The notes under the pieces: model-generated
Told to the model about the DNA's origin: nothing
Database searches by the model: none
Seen by the model: only the letters and a program-made list of their open reading frames with translations
Part shown: positions 33,922-43,485 of the stretch, piece by piece
Layout: every line of letters starts with the position of its first letter
How positions within the stretch are numbered: the stretch's first letter is position 1
Assembly: GCA_963662375.2 (NCBI GenBank)
Contig: CAXXRP010000010.1
Location: 434,001-498,000 of the forward strand
Source: UBA11612 sp963662375
GTDB taxonomy: Bacteria; Pseudomonadota; Alphaproteobacteria; Rhodospirillales; Rhodospirillaceae
DNA: 64,000 nt
Direction of reading: 5' to 3'
Position numbers and translations under genes: made by a program

Positions 33922-34743
33922 ATGTCCGGTACGGCACCGATGCTGGGAAACTCGACGCATCAAGGCTATGCCCTTTCCGTCATGTTGCATGTGACTGTTA
34001 TTGCTATGGCGTGGACCGGTATGCCTTTTCTCGGGCGGGAGTTGCCCGAGGAGTCTCCACTCATTATTGATCTTGTTCCAATTGCCGAGATTACCGCGGC
34101 TGCGCCGAGACCTGCGCCTGAACCTGAGATCGACCCTGAGCCGACGCCGCAAACACCTAAGCCCGTTCAGACGGGAGCCCCACCGCCGTCAAAGGCTATG
34201 CCGCCGCCTCCCGAAAATGCCGTGTCGCCTCCGAAACAGATCGCCGAAGTGCCGCCGCCTAAAGTGAAGCCCAGGCCTAAGCCCAAACCGCCGCCGACAA
34301 AGGAAGACGACATCGCGTTCTTGAATAGGTTGGTCAAAGATCTGGATAAGAAGGACACGGCGAAGCCCAAGCCTGAGGCGCAACCCAATGAAAGTTTGCA
34401 GCTGACTAACAACTTCGCGCGCACGTTCTCCGACGCACCGACAATGTCCGAGTTGGATGTAATTCGCCGCCACATAGAAGATCATTGGCGCATTGACCCT
34501 GGGAAGGAAGGCGTCGACGAATTGAGCGTTGAAATTAAGATTAATGTGAGTACGGACGGTACCGTGCAGACAGCACAGGTTATGGACACGCCGCGCTACA
34601 TGATGGATAACACTTTCCGCACGTTCGCGAATTCCGCCCGGAATGCCGCGCTGGCGGCGAGTCCGCTTCCCATCAATCCGAACAATGCGGATGCCTTTCG
34701 CGAAATGACATTGGTCTTTTCACCTAGAGGGCGAATCAACTAA
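33922..34743 (+). CDS. tolA: Tol-Pal system protein TolA
   Basis: About 273 residues. The N-terminal anchor 'GYALSVMLHVTVIAMAWTGM' is followed by a long proline-rich periplasmic region (about residues 55-135, runs such as APPPSKAMPPPPENAVSPP). The C-terminal TonB/TolA-like domain reads 'LDVIRRHIEDHWRIDPG', 'ELSVEIKINVSTDGTVQTAQ'. TolA spans the periplasm to reach Pal and TolB. A proline-rich spacer replaces the long Ala/Lys helix of enterobacteria. Start ATG 33922, or TTG 33910. Confidence 0.9.
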   Translation: MSGTAPMLGNSTHQGYALSVMLHVTVIAMAWTGMPFLGRELPEESPLIIDLVPIAEITAAAPRPAPEPEIDPEPTPQTPKPVQTGAPPPSKAMPPPPENAVSPPKQIAEVPPPKVKPRPKPKPPPTKEDDIAFLNRLVKDLDKKDTAKPKPEAQPNESLQLTNNFARTFSDAPTMSELDVIRRHIEDHWRIDPGKEGVDELSVEIKINVSTDGTVQTAQVMDTPRYMMDNTFRTFANSARNAALAASPLPINPNNADAFREMTLVFSPRGRIN

Positions 34744-34841
34744 GACAGTTAAGTCTATGACATGCGGGCGCTACATTTATCAGGCAAGTTGAACCTAATT
34801 ATTAGGCTTGGGAGCATTATCAGGTGAGAAAAAAGGGTGCT

Positions 34842-36200
34842 ATGCGGGACATGTTGATGCGGGCGATGCGTACGGTGGTGGTTTCCGTACTGGCTGTGCT
34901 TTTCGCCGCGCCTTTGGCGCAGGCACAGGTCCGTCTGGATATAACTCGCGGGCGGGTCGAGCCCATGCCCATCGCCATCACCGTTTTTCCAGGGCGCTCC
35001 GATGAAACGGTGCAGATGGGCAAGGACGTGAGTGCGATCATTTCTTCCGACCTCGAGCGCTCCGGGCTTTTCCGCCCGCTAGACCCTGCGGGTTTTTTAC
35101 AGAGTTTCACATCTCTTGATGTGCAGCCTCGGTTCACCGATTGGCGCGCATTGAACGCACAAGCTCTTATACAAGGTTCTGTAGAGTTGTTGCCCAACGG
35201 GCAGTCAAGGGTGGCGTTCCGATTATGGGACGTGTTCGGTGCTCAGCAGATCGTCGGACAAGCCTACGCGACGCAACCAGAGAACTGGCGCCGCGTTGCC
35301 CATATCGTCGCAGATCTCATTTACCAATCAATTACGGGCGAGAGCGGTTACTTCGATACACGCATTGTGTATATCGCCGAAAGCGGTCCGGCCAACAAGC
35401 GCATCAAGCGTCTTGCCATCATGGATCAGGACGGCGCCAACCACCGGTATCTGACAGATGGCGCCAACTTGGTTTTGACACCGCGTTTCTCACCTATTAG
35501 TCAAGAAATCACGTATATGTCGTACTTCCGCGACGTGCCGCGTGTGTACCTGTTCAATATCGATACCGGCCGACAAGAGGTGCTTGGTGATTTTCCAGGC
35601 ATGACTTACGCGCCGCGCTTCTCTTCGGACGGCAATAAGGTAATTTTGTCGCTGGCCACCAACGGTAACTCTGACATTCATGAGATGGATTTGCGCACGC
35701 GCCGCACGGCGCGGTTGACCGATCATCCGTCCATCGACACCTCGCCGTCCTATTCGCCCGACGGCGATCGGGTGACGTTCGCTTCGGACCGTGGCGGTAG
35801 TCAGCAGATTTACGTGATGAATGCCGACGGTTCCAACCAGCAGCGCATCAGTTTTGGGACCGAAGGGCGCCGAGGTCGGTACGGCACGCCGGTGTGGTCA
35901 CCTCGCGGCGATCTCATCGCTTTCACCCGTTATGCTCAAGGGGATGGCCAGTTTTATATAGGTGTGATGAAACCTGATGGGACGGGCGAGCGCCTCCTAG
36001 CCCAGGGTTTTCTTGTGGAGGCGCCGACCTGGGCCCCCAACGGCCGTGTGCTCATGTATTTCGCTCAGTCCCCGACTCGCGCTGACGGTTCGGGCGGGCG
36101 GAGCAGGTTGTTCTCAATAGACCTAACAGGTTATAATCAAAGGGAAATGTTGACCCCGCAAAATGCTTCAGACCCGGCGTGGTCGCCGCTCATTCCCTAG
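34842..36200 (+). CDS. tolB: Tol-Pal system beta-propeller protein TolB
   Basis: About 452 residues. The signal peptide ends 'LFAAPLAQAQ-VRLDI'. An N-terminal alpha/beta domain (about 30-160) precedes a six-bladed propeller with WD40-like 'TPRFSPISQEITYMSYF', 'APRFSSDGNKVILSLATNG', 'SPSYSPDGDRVTFASDRGG' and 'DPAWSPLIP'. Periplasmic partner of Pal and TolA. ATG 34842 with AGGG upstream is preferred to GTG 34824. The next 260 bases up to pal contain no gene, only an AT-rich stretch likely to hold the pal promoter. Confidence 0.95.
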   Translation: MRDMLMRAMRTVVVSVLAVLFAAPLAQAQVRLDITRGRVEPMPIAITVFPGRSDETVQMGKDVSAIISSDLERSGLFRPLDPAGFLQSFTSLDVQPRFTDWRALNAQALIQGSVELLPNGQSRVAFRLWDVFGAQQIVGQAYATQPENWRRVAHIVADLIYQSITGESGYFDTRIVYIAESGPANKRIKRLAIMDQDGANHRYLTDGANLVLTPRFSPISQEITYMSYFRDVPRVYLFNIDTGRQEVLGDFPGMTYAPRFSSDGNKVILSLATNGNSDIHEMDLRTRRTARLTDHPSIDTSPSYSPDGDRVTFASDRGGSQQIYVMNADGSNQQRISFGTEGRRGRYGTPVWSPRGDLIAFTRYAQGDGQFYIGVMKPDGTGERLLAQGFLVEAPTWAPNGRVLMYFAQSPTRADGSGGRSRLFSIDLTGYNQREMLTPQNASDPAWSPLIP

Positions 36201-36463
36201 GTCGAATGGAAACTGGGGAGCTCCGGAGAGCTTTACGGTTGAAGCAACCATGCCGCGAAGCGAGGCGTTTTAGGCGCTGCTTCTTTTTTACAACAGCGGA
36301 AAAAATTGTATAATATACGAGCCTTAGAGCTTAGCCGGGCGTGGCCAAGCTATTGCGTGGGTGCGTATTGCTGGTAAAAGGGTGGCGTAATTGCGCTTGG
36401 TTCAAAAAAACAGGCCTGTCAATATCGCGTTGTCATCATTCGTGAACTTAGGGGACACTACCA

Positions 36464-36961
36464 ATGAACCTTAGATTTGTAAGCGTGGTCGCGGTGGCTT
36501 TGCTTCTAGCTGCTTGCGCCAAACCGCCGGTGGTAGAAGAAGTGGCGCCACCGCCACCGCCGCCACCACCACCACCACCACCGGCTGCTCCGTCGGGTCC
36601 GGCTGCGGATTCTCTCGAGTATTTCAACACGGTGGTCGGTAATGCCGTGAATTTCGATTTTGATGAGTACGATCTCCGCGCTGACGCGCAGGTCGTGCTC
36701 CGCGCTCAGGCCGCATGGCTGAACCAGAACCCTTCGCGTACGGTGACGGTTGAAGGCCACTGCGATGAGCGGGGCACCCGCGAGTACAACTTGGGCCTCG
36801 GCGAACGCCGCGCCAACGCCGCGAAGCAGTACATTGTGAGCCTTGGTATCGCGGAAAGCCGGCTAACGACTATTTCCTATGGCAAGGAGCGTCCGCTATG
36901 CGTCGAGTCTAGCGAGTCCTGCTGGGGTAAGAATCGTCGCGGTATGTCCGTCGCGCAATAA
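36464..36961 (+). CDS. pal: Peptidoglycan-associated lipoprotein Pal
   Basis: 165 residues. The lipobox in 'VAVALLLAACAKPPVVEEVA' has Cys near residue 18. Then a run of twelve prolines (residues about 30-41) precedes the OmpA-like peptidoglycan-binding domain 'NFDFDEYDLRADAQVVL', 'TVEGHCDERGTREYNLGLGE' and 'GIAESRLTTISYGKERPLC'. It anchors the outer membrane to the wall. The proline run is a strong predicted stall that needs EF-P, whose gene and modifying ligase are in this window. GGGGACAC precedes the ATG. Confidence 0.95.
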   Translation: MNLRFVSVVAVALLLAACAKPPVVEEVAPPPPPPPPPPPPAAPSGPAADSLEYFNTVVGNAVNFDFDEYDLRADAQVVLRAQAAWLNQNPSRTVTVEGHCDERGTREYNLGLGERRANAAKQYIVSLGIAESRLTTISYGKERPLCVESSESCWGKNRRGMSVAQ

Positions 36962-36970
36962 CGATAAAAA

Positions 36971-37006
36971 ACGGCTCCGGCTTGTAGGCCGGAGCCGTTA
37001 CCTTTT
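36971..37006 (+). terminator. Rho-independent terminator after pal
   Basis: ACGGCTCCGGC (36971-36981), loop TTGTAG, GCCGGAGCCGT (36988-36998), followed by TACCTTTT. A perfect 11-bp stem 10 bases after the pal stop; the T run is short. Confidence 0.85.
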
Positions 37007-37154
37007 GGGGCGTATGATGTCGGCGGAGCTCTAGCTCGCGGGCATATGCGCTTTATTGTTGCCTGGAACCCGGGCCACGCTCTGGTGGTTAGTCGGTTTT
37101 AGACCAGCCTAGCCTGCCGCCAGCTTTAACTGCGCCAATTGGGAATGACTTGTG

Positions 37155-38342
37155 ATGACTCTTTTCTTTCAGTCCAACAGCCTTAGCGGTAGCGGTCTGC
37201 GACGCACAGCGATCACCCTCGGCGCTGGGTTGGCTGTCCTATTCGTGACGGTCCAGAATCCTACGATGGCGCAAAGTGCTCGCGATTTAGCGAATCGCAT
37301 CGAGCGCCTAGAGCAAGAGCTGCAGAACTTGCAGGGTGACACTGGGGCTGGGGCGCCCGAAGACATGACGCCAGATGCCGCTGCCGGCGTTCAGGTGCGT
37401 GGGCTTAAACTTGAGCAATTGGTGGAACAATTAACTGGCCAGGTAGAAGAGACGCGTTTTCGCTTAGGGCAGATGTCTACACAGCTCCGGCAATTGTCCA
37501 ATGACGTGAGTTACCGGCTCGCGACGCTGGAGCAAGCGTTGGGTGTCTCGGGGGCTGTGGCTGCTGGGCCGAGCGGCGGGATCGGTGCGGGCGGTGCAAC
37601 CGTAGCCTCGGCCACCCCATCCCGCCCCGTCGCGGCATCAACTATCGCAGAAGACGCGCCTTTGTCGCGGCCGGTTTCCTCGCAGCCACGCCGCGCGCCG
37701 GCACAAACGGTCACGTCCGCACAAATTGCGGCCGGACCGCCCCAGAACGTCACGCCCGAAAGTCAGATGATACTGAGAACCGATGAGCAGGGGCAGGCGT
37801 TGCCTGCAGACCCCGAAGCGCTTGAAGCGCCGCCTGCAGAGACTAATGCGCCGCCCCCATCGGCACCCGCACCAATCGCGGTGCCCAACCCAGCGCCGGT
37901 GTCGGCTAACCAGCTGGCCGCGCTACCATCTGCAAACCGCGTATCTCTTCCCGACGGCACGCCGAAGGAGCAGTATGAGTATGCGTTCAGCTTTTTAACG
38001 CGTAACGATTTTGGTAGGGCAGAAGCGGCGCTGCGGGACTTCCTGACGCGTCACCCCGAAGATCCGCTGGCAGGCAATGCTCAGTATTGGCTCGGCGAGA
38101 CCTACTATGTGCGCGGCAATTACAGGCAGGCAGCGGTAGAGTTCATGTCCGGCTACCAAAGGTATCCGCGGTCCAATAAAGGCCCAGATAACCTCCTCAA
38201 ACTGGGGATGTCTATGGCCAGTCTCGGGCAGGCCCAGGGCGCATGTACGGCCCTGGGCCGAATCGCCAAGGATTATGCCGAGGCGCCGGAGCAGATTCGC
38301 AGGACAGCAGCTACGCAACGCACAAATCTTAAGTGCAAATGA
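37155..38342 (+). CDS. cpoB: Tol-Pal system protein YbgF/CpoB
   Basis: About 395 residues. The signal peptide ends 'QNPTMAQS'. A coiled-coil trimerisation segment ('RDLANRIERLEQELQNL') precedes a long Pro/Ala-rich linker (about residues 130-265). The C-terminal TPR domain has 'EQYEYAFSFLTRNDFGRAEA', 'GNAQYWLGETYYVRGNYRQA' and 'PDNLLKLGMSMASLGQAQGA'. CpoB coordinates Tol with cell-wall synthesis at the septum. ATG 37155 is used; GTG 37152 adjoins it. Confidence 0.92.
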   Translation: MTLFFQSNSLSGSGLRRTAITLGAGLAVLFVTVQNPTMAQSARDLANRIERLEQELQNLQGDTGAGAPEDMTPDAAAGVQVRGLKLEQLVEQLTGQVEETRFRLGQMSTQLRQLSNDVSYRLATLEQALGVSGAVAAGPSGGIGAGGATVASATPSRPVAASTIAEDAPLSRPVSSQPRRAPAQTVTSAQIAAGPPQNVTPESQMILRTDEQGQALPADPEALEAPPAETNAPPPSAPAPIAVPNPAPVSANQLAALPSANRVSLPDGTPKEQYEYAFSFLTRNDFGRAEAALRDFLTRHPEDPLAGNAQYWLGETYYVRGNYRQAAVEFMSGYQRYPRSNKGPDNLLKLGMSMASLGQAQGACTALGRIAKDYAEAPEQIRRTAATQRTNLKCK

Positions 38343-38379
38343 ACGCTGCCAGTTGGGATGCCGTGCTCGGCGCAATGAA

Positions 38380-39759
38380 ATGGCTTTAGAAAATCCTGAT
38401 ACGTGGGAGACCATTCCTGCGGCGGCATTCGACGCCGCGATGGCTCCATACCGTCTGCCACCGGGCGCGCGGATTGCTGTTGCCGTGTCCGGCGGCGCGG
38501 ACAGTATGGCGTTGGTTCTGTTGCTGTCGTCCTGGGCGGCGAGCCGTGACATTTTCTTGCATGCTCTGACCGTGGACCACTGCCTGCGGGATAACGCTGC
38601 TGTCGAGGCTGCGCAGGTGGAAGAATGGCTGGCCGCACGGAAGGTTCCTCATAGCATTCTGCGTTGGGAGGGCGGCGTTCAGGTTCGAGAGGTCGCCTCC
38701 AGCCCTCAGGATGCCGCTCGAAACGCACGCTATGACTTAATGACTGAATGGTGTGCCGATAACGACTGCTCACATCTTTTCGTAGCCCACCACGCCGACG
38801 ACCAGGTCGAGACATTCCTAATGCGCTTAGCCCGTGGCAGCGGCGTGGACGGTCTTGCCGCCATGGCGCCGGGGAGTACACGCGGCGGGCTTACGATGGC
38901 GCGTCCGCTGCTGGGTTTCGCCAAGACGCAATTGATTGGTGTTTGCCGCGCGAATGGCCAACGGTGGCTTGAAGACCCGTCTAACGAGGATGCGGCAAGC
39001 ACGCGCGTTCGCTTTCGTCAGGCTCAGGAGCTTCTCGAGCGAGAAGGGTTCACGCGCCACAGACTACTTATGACCGTCCGCCATCTGCAAAGAGCTAAGG
39101 TAGCCCTTGACCACGCCGTCACGGCATTTCTGGGCCGGGCCTGCACTTTCGATGGTTGTGGCGTCGTTCGCGCGTCAGTGGCGAGCTTGGTAGAAACCCC
39201 TGAGGAGGTGGGGCTGCGCAGTTTGTCGCGTGTCCTGACGATCGTCGGTGGTTCGACCTACGGTCCGCGTTTTGAGCGCCTTGAAGGCTTGTATCAGCGG
39301 GCCGTGCGCGGACCCTGGCGTGATGCGACGCTTCATGGATGTATGGTTGTGCGAGACGGTTCGGATCTAGTTTTTTGCCGGGAAGCCGCGAAGATTGCCG
39401 CCGATCAGCATATTTCGATGAATAAGGCGGTGATTTGGGATGGGCGCTTTCGTATGAGTCTTGGTCCGGTTGGCGGACTGCGAGCAAATGGGAGTTTTAT
39501 CTTATCGCCTCTGACACGGGCGGTTTGGCGCACGCTTCGCGAGGAAAACGCGTCGTCGCCGCTCGAGGGGATGTGGCCCCGTGTCCGTGAAACATTGCCA
39601 GTATTTTTCGATTCATCGGGATTGGCGGCTGTTCCGCACGCTGCATTCGTGCGACCTAACCTCAAAGATCATGTGCGGCCAAGGGCGGAATTAACCAGTG
39701 TTTTCCGCAGTTCGCTGCCAAATCGGGGTGTGACTACGAAAATGGTACACTCCGAATAA
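38380..39759 (+). CDS. tilS: tRNA(Ile)-lysidine synthase
   Basis: About 459 residues. The PP-loop 'IAVAVSGGADSMALVLLL' lies near residue 35, followed by 'HALTVDHCLRDNAAVEA', 'ARNARYDLMTEWC', 'HLFVAHHADDQVETFLMRLA' and 'WLEDPSNEDAASTRVRFRQ'. It converts C34 to lysidine in tRNA-Ile(CAU), an essential step. The C-terminal substrate domains are more variable. ATG 38380 is chosen over the frame extension to 38275 that overlaps cpoB. A C8 run lies after the stop (39771-39778). Confidence 0.93.
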   Translation: MALENPDTWETIPAAAFDAAMAPYRLPPGARIAVAVSGGADSMALVLLLSSWAASRDIFLHALTVDHCLRDNAAVEAAQVEEWLAARKVPHSILRWEGGVQVREVASSPQDAARNARYDLMTEWCADNDCSHLFVAHHADDQVETFLMRLARGSGVDGLAAMAPGSTRGGLTMARPLLGFAKTQLIGVCRANGQRWLEDPSNEDAASTRVRFRQAQELLEREGFTRHRLLMTVRHLQRAKVALDHAVTAFLGRACTFDGCGVVRASVASLVETPEEVGLRSLSRVLTIVGGSTYGPRFERLEGLYQRAVRGPWRDATLHGCMVVRDGSDLVFCREAAKIAADQHISMNKAVIWDGRFRMSLGPVGGLRANGSFILSPLTRAVWRTLREENASSPLEGMWPRVRETLPVFFDSSGLAAVPHAAFVRPNLKDHVRPRAELTSVFRSSLPNRGVTTKMVHSE

Positions 39760-39904
39760 TACCTGAATCGCCCCCCCCTTTAACGCTTTGCTTGCGGTGG
39801 CGCTTTGACGCACTATTTATATCAAGTCGAACTAGAGGGCCTAGGTGAGCGCCGCAGACATTCCGAGCGTCGGGCACACTAGAAGCATAAAGTAGAGGGT
39901 GGAC

Positions 39905-41848
39905 TTGAATATCAGCCGGAATTTAATGCTCTGGGCGGTCATCCTGGTATTCGTGATGGTCCTGTTTAACCTGTTTCAAAGCAACACCCCGCGCAATGCA
40001 AGCCGTGAAATCTATTTTTCCGACTTCATGGCGGCGGTGGAGCGTTCCGAAGTTCAGGAAGTCGTGATCCAAGGTGAAAACATCACCGGAGCATTCAAAT
40101 CCGGCGGCGATTTTCGCACATATGCACCCGAAGACCCGGAGCTGGTTCCCACACTTCGCGAGCATAGCGTCCAGATTAAGGCAATGCCCAGCGGTGACAA
40201 CGAGTTGTCCTTCTGGGGGGTCATCATTTCTTGGTTTCCAATGTTGCTCCTTATCGGTGTGTGGATTTTTTTCATGCGCCAAATGCAGTCCGGCGGTGGC
40301 AAGGCAATGGGTTTCGGTAAATCCCGCGCCAAGATGCTCACGGAAAAGCAGGGCCGAGTAACCTTCGAAGATGTCGCGGGAATAGACGAGGCGAAGCAGG
40401 AGCTTGAGGAGATCGTCGAATTTCTCCGCGATCCGCAAAAATTCCAGCGTCTGGGCGGAAAGATTCCCAAAGGTGTGCTTTTGGTGGGACCGCCGGGCAC
40501 AGGCAAGACCCTGTTGGCCCGATCCATCGCGGGAGAGGCCAACGTTCCTTTCTTCACGATTTCTGGCTCCGACTTTGTCGAGATGTTTGTCGGCGTCGGA
40601 GCGTCCCGCGTGCGTGACATGTTTGAGCAAGGCAAGAAAAACGCACCCTGCATTATTTTCATAGATGAAATCGATGCGGTGGGTCGTCACCGCGGCGCGG
40701 GTCTTGGCGGCGGAAATGACGAGCGCGAACAGACGCTCAACCAACTGCTCGTGGAAATGGACGGCTTTGAGGCGAATGAAGGTGTCATTCTCATAGCAGC
40801 CACAAACCGTCCGGATGTTCTAGACCGAGCGCTCTTGCGACCGGGCCGGTTCGACCGCCAGGTTGTTGTGCCGAACCCCGATATCCTGGGCCGAGAGAAA
40901 ATCCTGAACGTACACAGCAAGAAAACACCGCTGGGTCCAGATGTGGAACTTAAGGTTATTGCCCGAGGTACGCCGGGTTTTTCGGGGGCTGACCTCGCCA
41001 ATCTTGTTAACGAAGCCGCACTTCTTGCCGCCCGCAAAGCCAAGCGTGTCATTGGTATGGTCGAGTTTGAAGAGGCCAAGGATAAGGTGTTAATGGGCGC
41101 CGAACGCCGATCCCTGATCATGACAGAGGACGAGAAGAAACTAACCGCTTACCATGAAGGTGGACACGCGCTGGTGATGATGCATATTCCGAGCCACGAA
41201 CCCCTGCATAAGGTGACGATCATTCCGCGCGGGCGGGCCTTGGGTATCACGATGTTCCTGCCCGAACGCGACAAGTACAGTATGTCCAAGCAGGAACTTA
41301 CAGCTCAATTGGCAAGTCTGTTCGGCGGCCGCGTGGCTGAGGAAATCGTGTTTGGCTCGGAAAAGATCACGACTGGCGCCGCGGATGATATTCGTCGCGC
41401 AACAGAAATTGCGCGGCAGATGGTCACCGAATACGGATTTTCGGAGCGACTTGGTCCGTTGCGCTACAATGAAAACCAGGGCGAAGTGTTTCTGGGCCAC
41501 TCTGTAACGCAAACGAAGAATGTGTCCGATGCAACGGCTGGCATAATAGACGAGGAAGTGCGTAAGTTTGTCGAGGGGGGCGAGGAAGCGGCGCGAAAAA
41601 TTATCACTGACCACCGCGATCAACTTGAGACCATTGCCCAAGGGTTACTTGAACACGAAACGCTTTCGCGCGTTGAGATCGAGGCACTATTGCGGGGGGA
41701 GACAGTCGATAAATCGGATAAGTCACCTCCTAAACCCCGTGAGCCCGGGCGGCGTGCGTCTGTGCCCACAACCGATACCGAAATAAGTAGCCGTAAAGCC
41801 GGGCCTTCTGGATTTGGCCCTGAGCCCGAACCGCAGCCGGACGGCTGA
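39905..41848 (+). CDS. ftsH: ATP-dependent zinc metalloprotease FtsH
   Basis: About 647 residues. Two membrane helices flank a small periplasmic domain ('LMLWAVILVFVMVLFNLF' and 'VIISWFPMLLLIGVWIFFMR'). The AAA domain has Walker A 'GPPGTGKTLLARSIAG', Walker B 'IIFIDEIDAVGRHRGAG' and SRH 'DVLDRALLRPGRFDRQ'. The zinc site 'AYHEGGHALVMM' follows. It degrades membrane and regulatory proteins. TTG 39905 gives 'MNISRNLMLW', the family start, after GAGGGTGG; GTG 39899 is also possible. It follows tilS as in most alphaproteobacteria. Confidence 0.96.
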   Translation: MNISRNLMLWAVILVFVMVLFNLFQSNTPRNASREIYFSDFMAAVERSEVQEVVIQGENITGAFKSGGDFRTYAPEDPELVPTLREHSVQIKAMPSGDNELSFWGVIISWFPMLLLIGVWIFFMRQMQSGGGKAMGFGKSRAKMLTEKQGRVTFEDVAGIDEAKQELEEIVEFLRDPQKFQRLGGKIPKGVLLVGPPGTGKTLLARSIAGEANVPFFTISGSDFVEMFVGVGASRVRDMFEQGKKNAPCIIFIDEIDAVGRHRGAGLGGGNDEREQTLNQLLVEMDGFEANEGVILIAATNRPDVLDRALLRPGRFDRQVVVPNPDILGREKILNVHSKKTPLGPDVELKVIARGTPGFSGADLANLVNEAALLAARKAKRVIGMVEFEEAKDKVLMGAERRSLIMTEDEKKLTAYHEGGHALVMMHIPSHEPLHKVTIIPRGRALGITMFLPERDKYSMSKQELTAQLASLFGGRVAEEIVFGSEKITTGAADDIRRATEIARQMVTEYGFSERLGPLRYNENQGEVFLGHSVTQTKNVSDATAGIIDEEVRKFVEGGEEAARKIITDHRDQLETIAQGLLEHETLSRVEIEALLRGETVDKSDKSPPKPREPGRRASVPTTDTEISSRKAGPSGFGPEPEPQPDG

Positions 41849-41870
41849 ACATTTTGGTTCATGGACTATA

Positions 41871-41902
41871 CTCAGGACCCCGCCGGATGGCGGGGTCCTG
41901 AG
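41871..41902. terminator. Perfect 14-bp stem between ftsH and folP
   Basis: CTCAGGACCCCGCC (41871-41884), loop GGAT, then the exact complement to 41902. No T run follows on the plus strand. The stem ends 17 bases before the folP ATG, so it could be a terminator without U-tract, an attenuator or an RNA-stability element. Confidence 0.6.
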
Positions 41903-41919
41903 CATAGGAGATCAGGTCG

Positions 41920-43047
41920 ATGTCCGATGCATGCCCTTATGTGACCCCGCGCGCGCTGCTAAGGGGACGGTCCGCTCTGGATGCAGTACTCCAGGGTCAG
42001 GCTTGGCCGTTGGCCGCGGGGTACGGACCTCTCGCTTTTGCTGTGGTTGAGATTTCCTACCTGAACAACCAGTCAATAAAAACCGCCCTGGTGCCTCGCT
42101 CTCAGTACGAAAGCCCTCAATGTGGGATCGAGAATGGGGTTAGGATACATGTCGACGCACGGCTTACGGAATTCGCGCGGTCCCGCCACCTGTTCGCGAG
42201 TACCGAACTAACTTACCCCCTTATCATGGGTATCGTTAACGTCACGCCCGACAGCTTCTCTGACGGCGGGAGGTTTCATGACGCTAACGTCGCCATCGCC
42301 CACGGTTTGTCGCTAAGAGATGCGGGGGCGTCCATTGTTGACGTCGGCGGTGAGTCAACGCGACCCGGTGCTGCGCCAGTTGCGCCCGAGGAAGAAATTG
42401 CGAGAATTGCTCCGGTGGTGCGCGGTTTGGTTTCGCAGGGTGTATGCGTGTCCATCGACACGCGCCGCTCAGCCGTTATGGCTGCCGCGTTTGAGGCCGG
42501 GGCCCGCATCGTGAACGACGTTACTGCCCTTGCCGGTGATTCCAAATCCTTGCGCGTTGTCACCAATGCGGGCGTAGCGGTGATTCTTATGCACATGCAG
42601 GGGGAGCCGCGGACCATGCAGAACAATCCGGCGTATGCATGGGCACCGGGAGATGTGTATGATTTCTTGCGCGCACGGATTGAGGCTTGTCTGAATGCCG
42701 GCATGGCACCAGAACAGATCGCGATAGATCCGGGCATAGGATTCGGTAAGAATGTTGCGCATAATGCTACGGTCATGGATCATCTTGGTCTGTTCCATGG
42801 CCTCGGTCGCCCGTTGGTTTTTGGGGCATCACGCAAGAGTTTTATTGCACAAATGAGCCTTGGTGAGTCGCCGGACAAACGTTTAGCGGGCTCCCTTGCA
42901 GCGGCACTTCATGCCGCCGCGCAGGGCGCCCATATTCTCCGGGTCCATGATGTGGCCGAGACGCGCCAAGCTTTGGCCGTTGCGGCTGAGGTTGCGGGAA
43001 CGCCTCGTGGGGGCGCAGGTGCAATTCAGGAAGACGTAGTAAATTAA
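41920..43047 (+). CDS. folP: Dihydropteroate synthase with N-terminal extension
   Basis: 375 residues. The last ~270 form the DHPS barrel: 'IMGIVNVTPDSFSDGGRFHD', 'IVDVGGESTRPGAAPV', 'VSIDTRRSAVMAAAF', 'ARIVNDVTAL', 'QIAIDPGIGFGKNVAHN' and 'PLVFGASRKSFIAQM'. It joins p-aminobenzoate to the pterin diphosphate. The first ~100 residues are an extension common in alphaproteobacterial FolP and of unknown role. It stands between ftsH and glmM, as expected. Confidence 0.93.
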   Translation: MSDACPYVTPRALLRGRSALDAVLQGQAWPLAAGYGPLAFAVVEISYLNNQSIKTALVPRSQYESPQCGIENGVRIHVDARLTEFARSRHLFASTELTYPLIMGIVNVTPDSFSDGGRFHDANVAIAHGLSLRDAGASIVDVGGESTRPGAAPVAPEEEIARIAPVVRGLVSQGVCVSIDTRRSAVMAAAFEAGARIVNDVTALAGDSKSLRVVTNAGVAVILMHMQGEPRTMQNNPAYAWAPGDVYDFLRARIEACLNAGMAPEQIAIDPGIGFGKNVAHNATVMDHLGLFHGLGRPLVFGASRKSFIAQMSLGESPDKRLAGSLAAALHAAAQGAHILRVHDVAETRQALAVAAEVAGTPRGGAGAIQEDVVN

Positions 43048-43056
43048 GGTTTGTAC

Positions 43057-43212
43057 GTGCGCTTTGTTGCCATGCGTACCGCGCGGGATACAACGCTTGG
43101 CATGCCTCAGCTTGTCCTCCCTTCCATTCAGGTGAATATACGAGCCGGCGCACTACCCCCGGCCGAGGATAATGGGATCGCATACCTTAAGCTGTCGGTG
43201 AATGCTCTCTAG
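43057..43212 (+). CDS. Possible 51-codon open frame after folP
   Basis: GTG 43057 to TAG 43212 encodes 'VRFVAMRTARDTTLGMPQLV' and continues with 'LPSIQVNIRAGALPPAEDNG'. It starts 9 bases after folP. No family recognised and no clear ribosome-binding site. It may be a small gene, or the remnant of one lost between folP and the permease gene. Confidence 0.3.
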   Translation: MRFVAMRTARDTTLGMPQLVLPSIQVNIRAGALPPAEDNGIAYLKLSVNAL

Positions 43213-43485
43213 CGGCGCAGGAAGTAGAGGGAGTTTCTTATGTTGACTGATCTCCTGACAGTATTGTCGGGATCTGCCGTCGGCTTGTCAACGGCGGAGC
43301 AAAATTAGTCCACCCGGGCGGAGCAAAACTAGTCCACTTAACGTTATGTGGTACGCGGTGTTGGGGGGTTGTCCCGGTAGTCCATAGGAGGGACCCGCGC
43401 TGCTTCGTGTAGCGCTTGCGTTACGCGGAGCGAAGCAGCGTGGGAGGTTCCTGTGGGCCCACCGGGTCAACCATTGCACCGGCGG

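Noticed and set aside
39771..39778. C8 run after tilS as a phase-variable switch
   Set aside because: It is short, lies after the stop codon, and affects no reading frame.
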